From Candidatus Saccharibacteria bacterium UBA1103 (GTDB lineage Bacteria; Patescibacteriota; Saccharimonadia; Saccharimonadales; Saccharimonadaceae), in contig CAJPSI010000020.1 in NCBI GenBank assembly GCA_905373275.1, forward strand, positions 1-11,775: DNA of 11,775 bases. The letters run 5' to 3'. Numbering within the stretch: the first letter of the stretch is position 1; every line of letters starts with the position of its first letter. Shown in pieces: positions 1 through 8,800 of this stretch. A model generated the notes under the pieces. That model ran no database searches, was not told the origin of the DNA, and was given only the letters and a program-made list of their open reading frames with translations. Both the position numbers and the translations under genes were made by a program.

Positions 1-1476
1 GAACTAATAGCTACTTCTGAGCCTGCTGTGCAGATTATCAAGTCAAAGGTTGATACCATAAATAGAGGAGAAGATCGACCGTTGGCGACTAACTTAGTGA
101 CGCCAGAGTCGGATGAAACCGCACAGCCAGCGATAAGTCCTACTGTCGAGCTGGTTGACACTGCATCATCTGAAGTATCAACCGCAACTGTGGAGCCGGA
201 TGATATAGAGGCGCCAGATAAAAAGTTAGAGGTGCAGAATGCAATAAGTCGTGCCAAGCTAACATTGGATAAAGAAACCGCCCGAAGTATTGAACCGCTG
301 AATCAGGAACTGGCTGAGCAAGAGTGGTGGAGACTAGAGCGTTATAAGGTTGTCAGTAAGGTGTTCCGAACTCTTTATAACAGGCTAAGTTTTGATAATA
401 TGGATGACTTCGATGGAGATACTGGTCGCAAAGCCTGGGCGGAGACGATTAAGTACATGTATACAGACAAGATAAAGATGTGTTATGACAATCCGGGCTG
501 GTCAATTGATGCTATAGAGGCTAAGAGAAATCTATTCGGGTATGTTGATTACGATCATCATGTTAAAGACAAACAAGGCAGAGAAACTGATGAGTTTGTT
601 GTTATTCCCGGCATAGCTAACATACGCTACGACCAAGCGTGCTATGTGGGCGAGCTAGATTATATGGTCAAATCAATCAATCTAGATGAGTCTAAGCTGG
701 ATGAAATACTAGAAGACACTCCTGACTATTTGGCAGATCGATTCGATGCACTCAGACGTAATGTAAAAGAGCGCAAAATAGACCCAAACATTGCTGGTAT
801 GCTTGTGATCGGTGAACTCGGTAGAGAGTTGGGGAAGGGGGAATGCTTAATCGGTATGATGGAACTACAGAGAGAGAAGCTTGAGGAGGATAGAGAAGAA
901 TTGGGTGTCATCGGCCGAGTGATAAAATATAATCCTTTCACCACGCAAGGTCGAATTAATCGAATTAAGCGAGAGCAGTATAGGTATAATATGAGGAAAC
1001 TGTATAAACCGACTACGATTGCGTATCGCCAGTATCGTAAAGATGTCAATCAAGTATTCAAGAAGATATTTAAGACTGGGAAAAACGTCGGTGGCGGGTT
1101 GGGCGCCGCCAGGTGGTGTAGCTCATATCACTTCTTTAGTAAATTCGACAGAGTGAGAGGGGTGCCTACTATGGATATTCTACATGATTGGGCAATGGTT
1201 CAGAACGAAAAGATCAGACTGAAAAATATGACTGACGAGGAGCGATACGACCATACTAGACAACAAGTAGGACAGATAATCGAGAAGGGAGCGAGAGGAG
1301 CTGGAGTCAACCGACTGAATACCGCAACTAACCTTAGCTACATCCTCCCGCCGGTGGCAGGCGAGTTTGACCCTATATATGATTATGCTCACAGATCAGA
1401 TAAGAAGATGGCAAAATTACTGGACAAGATAAAGGATAAGAAAAGAGATATTTACCTGAAGTACCACCGGTATTAA
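1..1476 (+). CDS. Unrecognised charged helical protein, 5' end outside window
   Basis: The frame is open from base 1 to the TAA at 1474-1476. The first in-window start-like codon, GTG at 28, has no ribosome binding site and is preceded by nine open codons, so I treat the gene as 5'-truncated by the window edge. Numbering from that GTG, residues 1 to about 68 form a Pro/Thr/Ser/Glu-rich, probably disordered linker. From about residue 70 to 482 the protein is helix-rich, strongly charged and rich in aromatics, with a Gly-rich spot (VGGGLGAARW, about residue 355) and a very basic C-terminus (KDKKRDIYLKYHRY). No signal peptide, obvious membrane segment or catalytic motif is visible. The layout of linker followed by an AT-leaning C-terminal domain recalls the end of the 2136-aa protein downstream, so this may be the tail of another large protein. 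That is inference, and I do not recognise the family. No convincing terminator follows the stop codon. Confidence 0.8.
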   Translation, partial: ELIATSEPAVQIIKSKVDTINRGEDRPLATNLVTPESDETAQPAISPTVELVDTASSEVSTATVEPDDIEAPDKKLEVQNAISRAKLTLDKETARSIEPLNQELAEQEWWRLERYKVVSKVFRTLYNRLSFDNMDDFDGDTGRKAWAETIKYMYTDKIKMCYDNPGWSIDAIEAKRNLFGYVDYDHHVKDKQGRETDEFVVIPGIANIRYDQACYVGELDYMVKSINLDESKLDEILEDTPDYLADRFDALRRNVKERKIDPNIAGMLVIGELGRELGKGECLIGMMELQREKLEEDREELGVIGRVIKYNPFTTQGRINRIKREQYRYNMRKLYKPTTIAYRQYRKDVNQVFKKIFKTGKNVGGGLGAARWCSSYHFFSKFDRVRGVPTMDILHDWAMVQNEKIRLKNMTDEERYDHTRQQVGQIIEKGARGAGVNRLNTATNLSYILPPVAGEFDPIYDYAHRSDKKMAKLLDKIKDKKRDIYLKYHRY

Positions 1477-1485
1477 CACATAATC

Positions 1486-1514
1486 TTGACATATTTAGCG
1501 TAATATTGTACTAT
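1486..1514 (+). promoter_or_regulatory. Sigma70-type promoter of the FHA gene
   Basis: A perfect -35 box TTGACA (1486-1491) is followed by a 17-bp spacer and a -10 box TACTAT (1509-1514). With the usual distance of 6-8 nt from the -10 box, transcription would begin at about 1520-1522, on or one base before the ATG of the FHA gene. The promoter lies in the 45-bp gap after the upstream gene's stop codon. The overlapping TATATA at 1512-1517 is a weaker -10 candidate because its spacer would be 20 bp. Confidence 0.75.
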
Positions 1515-1521
1515 ATAGAGC

Positions 1522-2439
1522 ATGAATGAGAGATGTGTAGGTGGTCGGAGTGACCTGGGCGACAATAATGAATGGTTCGCCCGTATCGAGGATTTTGACT
1601 TTAGCTATAGCAAGGCTCGGTACTTAGATAAGAAAGAAAGTGTGAGGCGAAACCTGGCTAAGATGGCGATGCGTCATTCGTCAGATAGCAATAGCTATGA
1701 TGAGGCGGACAGTCCTGCCCTGAATACTCCTGTGGGTGTTTGGGTGAACGACGAATCGGATGGCCCTGCTCTAGACACGCCGGTAGGCGTCCGGGTAGAT
1801 GATGACGATAGTGACGATGACTACGATCGTGACTATGACGACGACTGCGACGACACCATCGACGATGACTACAACTATAATGGCGATGATGATGATGACG
1901 CCTATGCTAAGGACAACGAGCGAGAGACGCTCTATCCCGTTGTGCGGACTGACCTTGATGACGGGCGCAACGTTCTTCTAGATATAGACGCCCCGATCGC
2001 TCCGCATCCTAGCGAAGAGACTCAGCCAATCTTCGCCGACTGTCCAGTATTAGCTAATATTATCTTAGTCAACAACCCCGACAGGTACGGGGTGGATGAT
2101 CCAAGCAGTGTTCGGCTTCAGCTGGTTGATGCTCGAGGGAGTAGAGACCTGGCGGGGGACTTGTATCTGGTTGGCAATCAGCCGACGTCTTACGATGACT
2201 CCGGGCGACCGCAGAATTATGGCTATGTCCGGATTGACCGAGGTAACTATGTGACGGTTGGTCGTGGTTATCTGAGTGATCGATTCCAGTATAGTGATTG
2301 TGTCTCCGGTCGTCATGTCATGATCAGTTATTGCTTTGATGGCGATCCGGATGGCGTAATCATCGAGGATCTCCACTCCACCAATGGCACTAGTGTTGAG
2401 TGTGCTGATGGCCCTACCGGAGAGGTACGTATCAGATAG
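1522..2439 (+). CDS. FHA-domain protein with Asp-rich disordered N-terminal half
   Basis: This is a 305-aa protein with a C-terminal forkhead-associated (FHA) domain, a fold that binds phosphothreonine peptides. The signature residues are present and in order: G247-R248, then S262-x-x-H265, then S286-x-N288-G289-T290. The first 150 residues look disordered. They hold two copies of a 17-aa repeat (PAL-x-TPVGV core, residues 63-77 and 80-94) and an extreme acidic stretch (residues 93-126, 22 Asp of 34). Residues about 171-240 may add beta strands in front of the FHA core. Only 15 residues follow the NGT motif, fewer than usual, so the last FHA strand is shortened or relies on the EVRIR end. There is no signal peptide or membrane segment, so it is probably cytoplasmic. 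The ATG at 1522 is chosen because the promoter places transcription start there; no Shine-Dalgarno precedes it. It probably reads Ser/Thr kinase output, but no kinase gene is in view. Confidence 0.88.
   Translation: MNERCVGGRSDLGDNNEWFARIEDFDFSYSKARYLDKKESVRRNLAKMAMRHSSDSNSYDEADSPALNTPVGVWVNDESDGPALDTPVGVRVDDDDSDDDYDRDYDDDCDDTIDDDYNYNGDDDDDAYAKDNERETLYPVVRTDLDDGRNVLLDIDAPIAPHPSEETQPIFADCPVLANIILVNNPDRYGVDDPSSVRLQLVDARGSRDLAGDLYLVGNQPTSYDDSGRPQNYGYVRIDRGNYVTVGRGYLSDRFQYSDCVSGRHVMISYCFDGDPDGVIIEDLHSTNGTSVECADGPTGEVRIR
1708..1803 (+). repeat. Two-copy 51-nt imperfect tandem repeat inside the FHA gene
   Basis: The units start at 1708 and 1759, and each encodes D-S/G-PAL-x-TPVGV-x-V followed by acidic residues. 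The period is 17 codons. The copies differ at many third codon positions but keep the amino acids, which points to an older duplication kept at the protein level rather than a recent slippage product. It leads directly into the Asp-rich stretch. Confidence 0.8.
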
Positions 2440-2464
2440 AGACGAAGAGGATAAGGACCTGCAT

Positions 2465-2494
2465 TTGTCATACTTATGCTTAGCGTGCTATGAT
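2465..2494 (+). promoter_or_regulatory. Extended -10 promoter for the three-gene operon
   Basis: A -35 box TTGTCA (2465-2470, one mismatch to consensus) is followed by an 18-bp spacer and a -10 box TATGAT (2489-2494), which is preceded by an extended -10 TGC at 2486-2488. The predicted transcription start is near 2501, giving a leader of about 29 nt with the Shine-Dalgarno at its end. It sits in the 90-bp gap after the FHA gene, so the downstream operon can be expressed independently of it, though read-through remains possible because no terminator is seen between them. Confidence 0.7.
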
Positions 2495-2518
2495 ACTGGG
2501 GAGATAAATTAGATCGCC

Positions 2519-2525
2519 GAGGAGG
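2519..2525 (+). promoter_or_regulatory. Strong Shine-Dalgarno of the 108-aa gene
   Basis: GAGGAGG lies only 4 nt before the ATG at 2530. It is the only strong, near-consensus ribosome binding site in the window, and it fixes the start of the small gene. Its presence just after an extended -10 promoter contrasts with the apparently leaderless FHA gene and with the weak sites before the two large genes, suggesting that the first operon gene is translated at a higher rate. Confidence 0.75.
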
Positions 2526-2529
2526 CAAG

Positions 2530-2856
2530 ATGGACGACAAACAGACACTAGACCCAGTAGATCAATTCCTTAACCAGATTTTGGACGAGAAGAAGATTGC
2601 CGGTAGCGAAGATCCCGAAGTGCGCAGTCAGCTGATAGATGACCTACGGAGTCGGCTGATGAGCCAGATCGATCGAGAGATGATCAATGCGCTGAACGCC
2701 GAGCAGCTGGAGCAGCTGAGCAATATGCTGGATAAAGATGACTTGACTGATGCTGAGATCCAGGATTTCTTCCGTCAGAGCGGTGTCAATGGTCAGCAGG
2801 TGGCACTAGAGACGATGATGCGCTTCCGTACCTATTACCTAGGGGTGAACGCTTAG
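2530..2856 (+). CDS. Small DUF5663-like helical protein
   Basis: This 108-aa, acidic, all-helical protein has no signal peptide, membrane segment or cysteine. Residues about 33-105 have the layout I associate with the CPR-enriched DUF5663 family: an N-terminal amphipathic helix (QLIDDLRSRLMSQIDREM), a short L-N-x-E-Q-L-x-x-L hairpin, a second L-T-D-A-E-I helix, and a C-terminal helix with the aromatic end RFRTYYLG. The family call is from memory of its pattern and needs a profile search. The function of DUF5663 is unknown. The gene has the best promoter and ribosome binding site of the operon and lies 29 nt before the giant gene. Its LTDAEI segment matches the helical repeats of that giant protein, and 18 nucleotides are identical in the same frame, so it may bind or mimic that repeat region. 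The start is set by the Shine-Dalgarno at 2519. Confidence 0.85.
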   Translation: MDDKQTLDPVDQFLNQILDEKKIAGSEDPEVRSQLIDDLRSRLMSQIDREMINALNAEQLEQLSNMLDKDDLTDAEIQDFFRQSGVNGQQVALETMMRFRTYYLGVNA

Positions 2857-2885
2857 TACTGTAATTAAATAAATCCGGATGAAAA

Positions 2886-5800
2886 ATGAAGAATAAATAT
2901 AGTGGACAAGGGCAATCATCGGATGAGCGTGACTCAGTAGCGGGTAGCTGGCGACTCAGCCAGGACGAGGCTAAGGAGCTGGAGCGGCGTCAGCAAGTAT
3001 TGCTGGGGCTAAGTGAGCTAAATCAGAGTGACCCCGGCGGTGCTCGGGCTATCCCCGACATAGTATTTCACAACATTAGCCCCAGTCGTCGGCGTCAATT
3101 AGCCGAAGAGTATCCTGCTCGGGATAGTCAAGGTGCTTCAAAGGGGCATCTCGACTATGTCGGTGCCATCAAAGAGGGGCTTAATGACGAGGAGTTTGCT
3201 ACCTTGGAGAACTCGTTCCATGCCTACATTAACTTACCGACCGAGCTGCAGCGGAAGTGGCAAGGCGATCTCCGGGCGTCGAAGCCTGATCGTGATGAGT
3301 ATAAATCGAGAAAAGAGTACGAGAGGGTCTATGCTACCTGGACAGCAGAGGGACTATGTAGCCTAAATAAGCTAGCCGAAGAGGCTCAGGCGGCGGGGTA
3401 TCAACACTCCGAGTCGAAGCGCCAACCTACTGTCGGGCCTAAGACAAACCCGGAGTCTAAACAACAAGACGTGGAATCTCAATCTCAATCAGAGTCCAAG
3501 TCCAAAGGAGAGTTTCAATCCCAACAGCAGAAGTCAGAGCAAGAGCAGAAGTCAAAGCAAGAGCAGCCGGGATCACCAACCGGTAGCGAGGGCAGGAGCG
3601 AAAAGCGGGGCAACGCTAAGAATGAGGAAGAACCGTCGTCTGAGGACCTGCCAAAGCTTCGTGAGGACATGTCGAAGTATGTCGGCGAGCAGGTGCTCAA
3701 CGACAAGATGCGCAGCGAGCTGCTAAAACAAGCGTTCATTCGTCCGCTGGGACAGGAGCGGATGACGGAGCTGCAGCAAAAATATGGTGGCGAGGTAAAT
3801 AGCGCAGCCGAGATGATAACTAAATCCATCCAGGACGCTGATGGTCTAAATGGCAAGGAGTGCTATCGGCTAAACGAGCTACTAAAAGATTTGGACGCTT
3901 TGCCGGATAGTGATGTTAGGCGGATTATCCAATCAGGTATATTTAAGAATGGCGTAGCTAACGCTAAGAACCGGAGTGAAACTGAAGACGACGGCTCAGA
4001 CTTTAGTGCCGAGCTAAGAGGCTTGATTCACCAGAAGGCAGAGCGGATTAGGCAGACTGAGGATCTGCGTCAGGAATATCAGGCATGCGACGAGGATGCA
4101 AAGAAGGTAGTTAACAGTCTAATGCAGTTTTGCTGGGATGTCACGGAGGAAGATGGATCGCCTCGTAGTGAGTTAGCTAAGGTGCTCAGCAATGATCTTA
4201 AAGATTCAGGACTCTACGATGACGCCATCCATGACTACTTATTAAAGAAAGAGAACATAAATCTCTTGACTGATGCTGAGATAGAAGCGTACCGCAAACA
4301 CTTAGCCATAGCTACAAGTTTATCAGCAGATAGCATAAAAGGGTTGCTTGACCTAGACTATAGGCTAGGAGGGTCTGATAACGAGATTATCTCTCCCGGA
4401 GCTAGAAAGATTATTGAGAAGTATACAGATACTCGCCCCAAGACTCCTGAAGAGCGTCGGGAATACGACTCGGCGAAGGAAGAGATTTATCGAACGCTGA
4501 TAGAAGGAGCCAATAGACTACTGGAGACCGAGGATCTGCGCCAGGAATATCAAAGCGCTAGCCCAGAGGTGCGTGACGCCGTTGGTATACTAGTAGATCG
4601 AGATAAGTTTAATCGATATGATGAATCTAGCAGTAAAGATCGTGGCGATATACTATTGAATCAACTTGATAGTAAACCGGAAGGTGTCATTAGTGACGCT
4701 TTGATGAGCCGAGATGGCATTAACCTTTTGACCGAAGAGGAAGTGGCGTCGTACCGTAAGCACTTGGCGATGGTCAAGGAGCTATCGGCGGATAGTATAA
4801 ATGAACTACTGGACTTTGACGATGACTTGGAAGACCTAAAGGATGGGGTAGTTCCGCCGGACATAAGGAAGGTTCTAGAAAAATACCAGGGCGATGAAGT
4901 GCCCAAAGGTCTCAAAGAGTGTCAGGCATACAACCAAGCTCAAGCCAAACTCTATCAGATGGAAATAGATAAGGTAAACGAACTGGCTCAGGCTGAGCTG
5001 GAGGAGTTCCTGGCGCCTCGTAGGAAACTGACCGACCAAATTTTTAACAAAAATGTCAATGAAGGGGCTATGAGTTTGCTTTACACTGAGTTAATGATGA
5101 AGAGCTTCAGTAAAGAGCGGTACGAAGAGGTGATGGAGACCTTTAGGAATGTTAGGGATAGCAAAAGAACAGATTTTGGTGATTTTATTCAGTGTCACAA
5201 TGCGTCTGAGCCGGGTGTGCCCGATCCACGAGGGATGACGCAGGAAGAGTTTGAGCGCTTAGCTGAGCTAACGCCACTCGTGCTGGGACTGTCCAAGAGT
5301 CAGGTCAAGCAACTGCTAGAGTCGGAAGAGAAGGAAAAGACTAGGCTGAGTAAGGGCGACCCTAATGACCCTGAGCTTTGGCGGAAGAGACAGCAGTACA
5401 GTGCTGCCTTAGAGCAGAGAATTCGTCGAATGGCACGAGATAATGATGCCGAGAATATAAATATGGCGAGTGTTGACCGCAGTCGTATTGTCGAGATGAA
5501 GGCGTACATAGACGCCAAACGTAAGCTGGACAAAGATCTGACGCCAAAGCCGGAAGACCTCAATGCCAAAGGCAAGCTCAAGCTGGGCGCTCGGGTGCGG
5601 GGTGCGGTGGCTCGCCTCTGGAAGGGTAAGATCTTCCGAGACTACTATGAGTTTAAGTACCAACGGGAACTCAAGGAACAATACTCTAAGGACTTTGCTC
5701 ACACTCTGGGGGTGAACTCAGGCGACGGATCAGCGTCGAGCGCCGAGACGGAGCAGGCATTGATCTGGCGGATGACCCGGGATAGCGACTTCTTCACTGA

Positions 5801-8800
5801 TACCGTCGGTGAAGAGCGAGAGCAGCTAAGCCCGGATAGTGAAGCCTACAAGGCGATGCGTCGAGCGGTAGAGACCTTCGTCGAGAATGGTAATGAAGAG
5901 GCGTTCATCGAGGAGACCAGACGGATCAATAACGACCTGATGGGCAACGAGGGCATGCCTGTCCTAGACAACTATCTTACCAGTGCTATTTACATCAAGG
6001 GGCAGGTTGACCATGGTCGAGCGCTAAATGACGTCATGCGAGGCTTTAAGATGTACCGAGGCATCTCGGCAGAGGGCGTTAACTCGGGTCATCACGAACG
6101 AGCGATTGACAAGCTGGTAGCTAAGTTTGAGCGGAAAAAGACAGGCGAGACTCTCTTTATCAAGCCTGAAGTGGTGGCCGGGGTGGCCGGTGTAGCTGGC
6201 TGGTTGGCAGGAGCAATTGCTCGCAACCGATTAACCCAAGCCGTCTCGTTTGGCGGTGGTGCTATAGCAGCCGGTGCGTTAGCCGGAGTCAGGGAAAATG
6301 AGCAAGTCAAGATTGACCGAGCTGATCTGGCTCGTCGAATCGCCGAAGGCGGTGCGATAGACGAGGATAATAAGTATGAAATGGGACTCGCCGAGACTAT
6401 ACCCGAGATGCGGACGGCGGAGTCGTATATGGAGGCGATGGATCAGGCGATCACCTCGGGTGACGCTGATCAGATGCGCCAGGTCTTGGCTGACTTGGTG
6501 GTCGCTAGAGAGGTCGGTCGCAATGAGGGCATTGACCTGATTGACTACTACAGTGGCGGTGGTGATGCTGAGGCGGTTAGAAATGATCTAACCTCTCGTC
6601 AGTTCGCCCTGGAGCAAGCCTACATCCGGGCTAACGAAGATCCTAACCTGGAGCTGGGCAGATACAAGAGTCAGCTGATGGATGGTCTCGGTGCAGCTAC
6701 CCAGGCTTACGGTGAGATGCTTCATGATGTGAACGGTGCGTTGCTCAGCCGGGACAATGTACCTGATGATGTCAGAAAGCAGATAAGTGAAGCTTACGAA
6801 GCACAGGCCGCTAGAGATATGGTAGCCAGGAAGCTCCGTCGCCGCCGAGTGGTTAAGGAAGCAGCTGTTACGACTGCCAGGACACTAGCCTTCTCAACTA
6901 TAGGGCAAGAGATTGCAGCAGGCTTCAGAAGTGATGTGCATGGAGTGTTCGAAGACATGCTGTTTGGTCAGCATGGCGATGCACCCGGTGCAGCCAGGAC
7001 TGCGTTAGGCAACCTATTGAATACGCCTAATGGCGGCGTAGTCGGTGGAGTGGTAGCCGGTGGTAATCAGCCGGAGAAGCAGTTCTATCGAGAGGGCGAG
7101 ATTAACCAAGATCAGATCAAGCAGTGGCAGGCTGAAGGTTACAAGGTTGAGAAACACTTTGACTACGAGCCGCAGGAACATCAGGTGACTATCTCGGCAG
7201 AAGATGCCGTGAAGGGTAATCCGACCTTCCATCGAGCCGGTTGGCTCGACTACGGCACTGAGCGTCCGGACTATAACGAGCTACTTGGTCGTCACGGTGA
7301 TGGTAGCAGCTATATCTTTAATCCGAGGGGTGGCTCGTATGGCTATGGCATGTCGATGAGTCGTGAAGATATCATCCAGGCCGCTAGAGAGGGTCATATC
7401 AAGCTGATGGTCTCGCCGACCAGAGGTACCCAGGGTAACCCATTCTCAGTGGGCAATGTTATCGTGGAGGACAACGGACTTATCAACTTTAACCCGGATG
7501 CTATTACTCAGCCGGCAGCAGCTGACATGATGGTCAATCGCAGCTACGCCTTTGCCGAGGTGGTTGACACTAGGACCGGCATGGTCTTAGCCACTGAGGT
7601 CGGCTCCGGTACGGCAGATAGCTTCACTCAGACGGCTAAGGAAATGGTCAATACGCTGACCGGCTATGACATCACGCCACCGGTCGATCAGGTGATTAGC
7701 TCGGTGCCGGTCATGCCGGATGTTGAGCCGTTACCGCCGGTACCGGGATATCGGGGAACCCGTAGGCTATCCACTGATGATGAGCTATTTGGGCGTCCTG
7801 CTGGAGCAGAGGCGGCACCGGAAGGAGAAGTAAATCCATCGACTCCGACTCCGCCATCGGGCAGTTCGTCCTCCTCGTCATCAAGTGGCTCAACAAGTTC
7901 ATCATCGGGCAGTTCGTCAAGCTCATCTTCTTCGTCAAGTAGTTCATTAAGCAGTCAGTCATCCTCTTCGTCGCATAGTCAAGGCGGTGGCGGTGTAGGA
8001 AGCGGGCAACCAGGCAGCTCGGGTGGCGGAGCTAGTGGTAAGGATATATCGGCAATGCCAGCTGGATTCACAAGTAGTAACAACGTGATGGCTGGTTGGG
8101 CGACTGAGGACGATTCGTTGCCAGGGGAAATATCTACTTCTGAGTTGGTAAAAGGCCGTGATAGTTGGGCTAGTCGGTCTACTGCCGAAGCCATGCGAAG
8201 TCCATTGGTGGTTAAAAGAAGGTGGACAATTCAGCATCCGAGAGATGCGTATCGTGAATCCTTCCCCATTACACCTGGGTCAAATTACCGATTAAATCAA
8301 GAGCTAGTGTCAGCCCTTGAACAATCCGTGGAGATGTCACTAAACGACAATGTGTCAGCATATATGCAACGTGTTGAACCGGATGCTAAGAAGAAATTGA
8401 TACTTGGTGACCCAGATCATAGCTTGTTTGCGACTTCTAAGGGTGGTGAGATCAAACTAACTAGGCTGGGTAATAACTTCTTGCGGACGATGGAAGCTAA
8501 TCTGAACAACCCCTACAACCAGCAAAGATCTTACTTTGACGACAAGGACAAATATAACAAAGATAACATAAAGTCACCTTTGAAGATCGCAGAGGTATAC
8601 GAGCACTGGCGTGATGTAGAGGTTAAGGCGTACCTTTCTAGGCTAAATAAATTGATTAAAAACAACGATATATCGCTTGATGATCTGGGGGATGCAAAGG
8701 AGCTCTTTATTAAAAATGAGAGGGGTAGGATAAACTTAAGCGTCAAGGGCAAGTATGCCATAGAGGACTATTTTGATGAAAATGTGTCGATGGGTAGCAT

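Noticed and set aside
28..30. GTG at 28 as the real start of the first gene
   Set aside because: The frame is open to base 1, no Shine-Dalgarno precedes it, and the upstream codons continue the same linker-like composition. The true start most likely lies outside the window.
726..1049. Reverse-strand open frame of 107 codons opposite the first gene, and similar reverse frames throughout
   Set aside because: They lie entirely inside well-supported + strand genes, have no ribosome binding sites and give implausible Ser/Leu-rich products typical of antisense shadows.
1474..1521. Intrinsic terminator between the first gene and the FHA gene
   Set aside because: I found no GC-rich stem followed by a T run. 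The 45 bases are AT-rich and are accounted for by the promoter.
1799..1981. Frame encoding a Met/Thr-rich peptide over the Asp-rich stretch of the FHA gene
   Set aside because: It is the shifted reading of GAT/GAC repeats (ATG and ACG triplets), so it is a composition artefact.
2401..2520. Frameshift at the end of the FHA gene that would restore a longer domain
   Set aside because: The alternative frame after about 2420 is open but gives a charged sequence with no FHA-like strands, and a promoter and Shine-Dalgarno occupy this gap.
7855..7982. Simple microsatellite or CRISPR-like repeat at the Ser tract
   Set aside because: All six serine codons are mixed and there is no regular repeat-spacer structure. 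Only the 16-bp pair at a 48-bp offset is a true DNA repeat.
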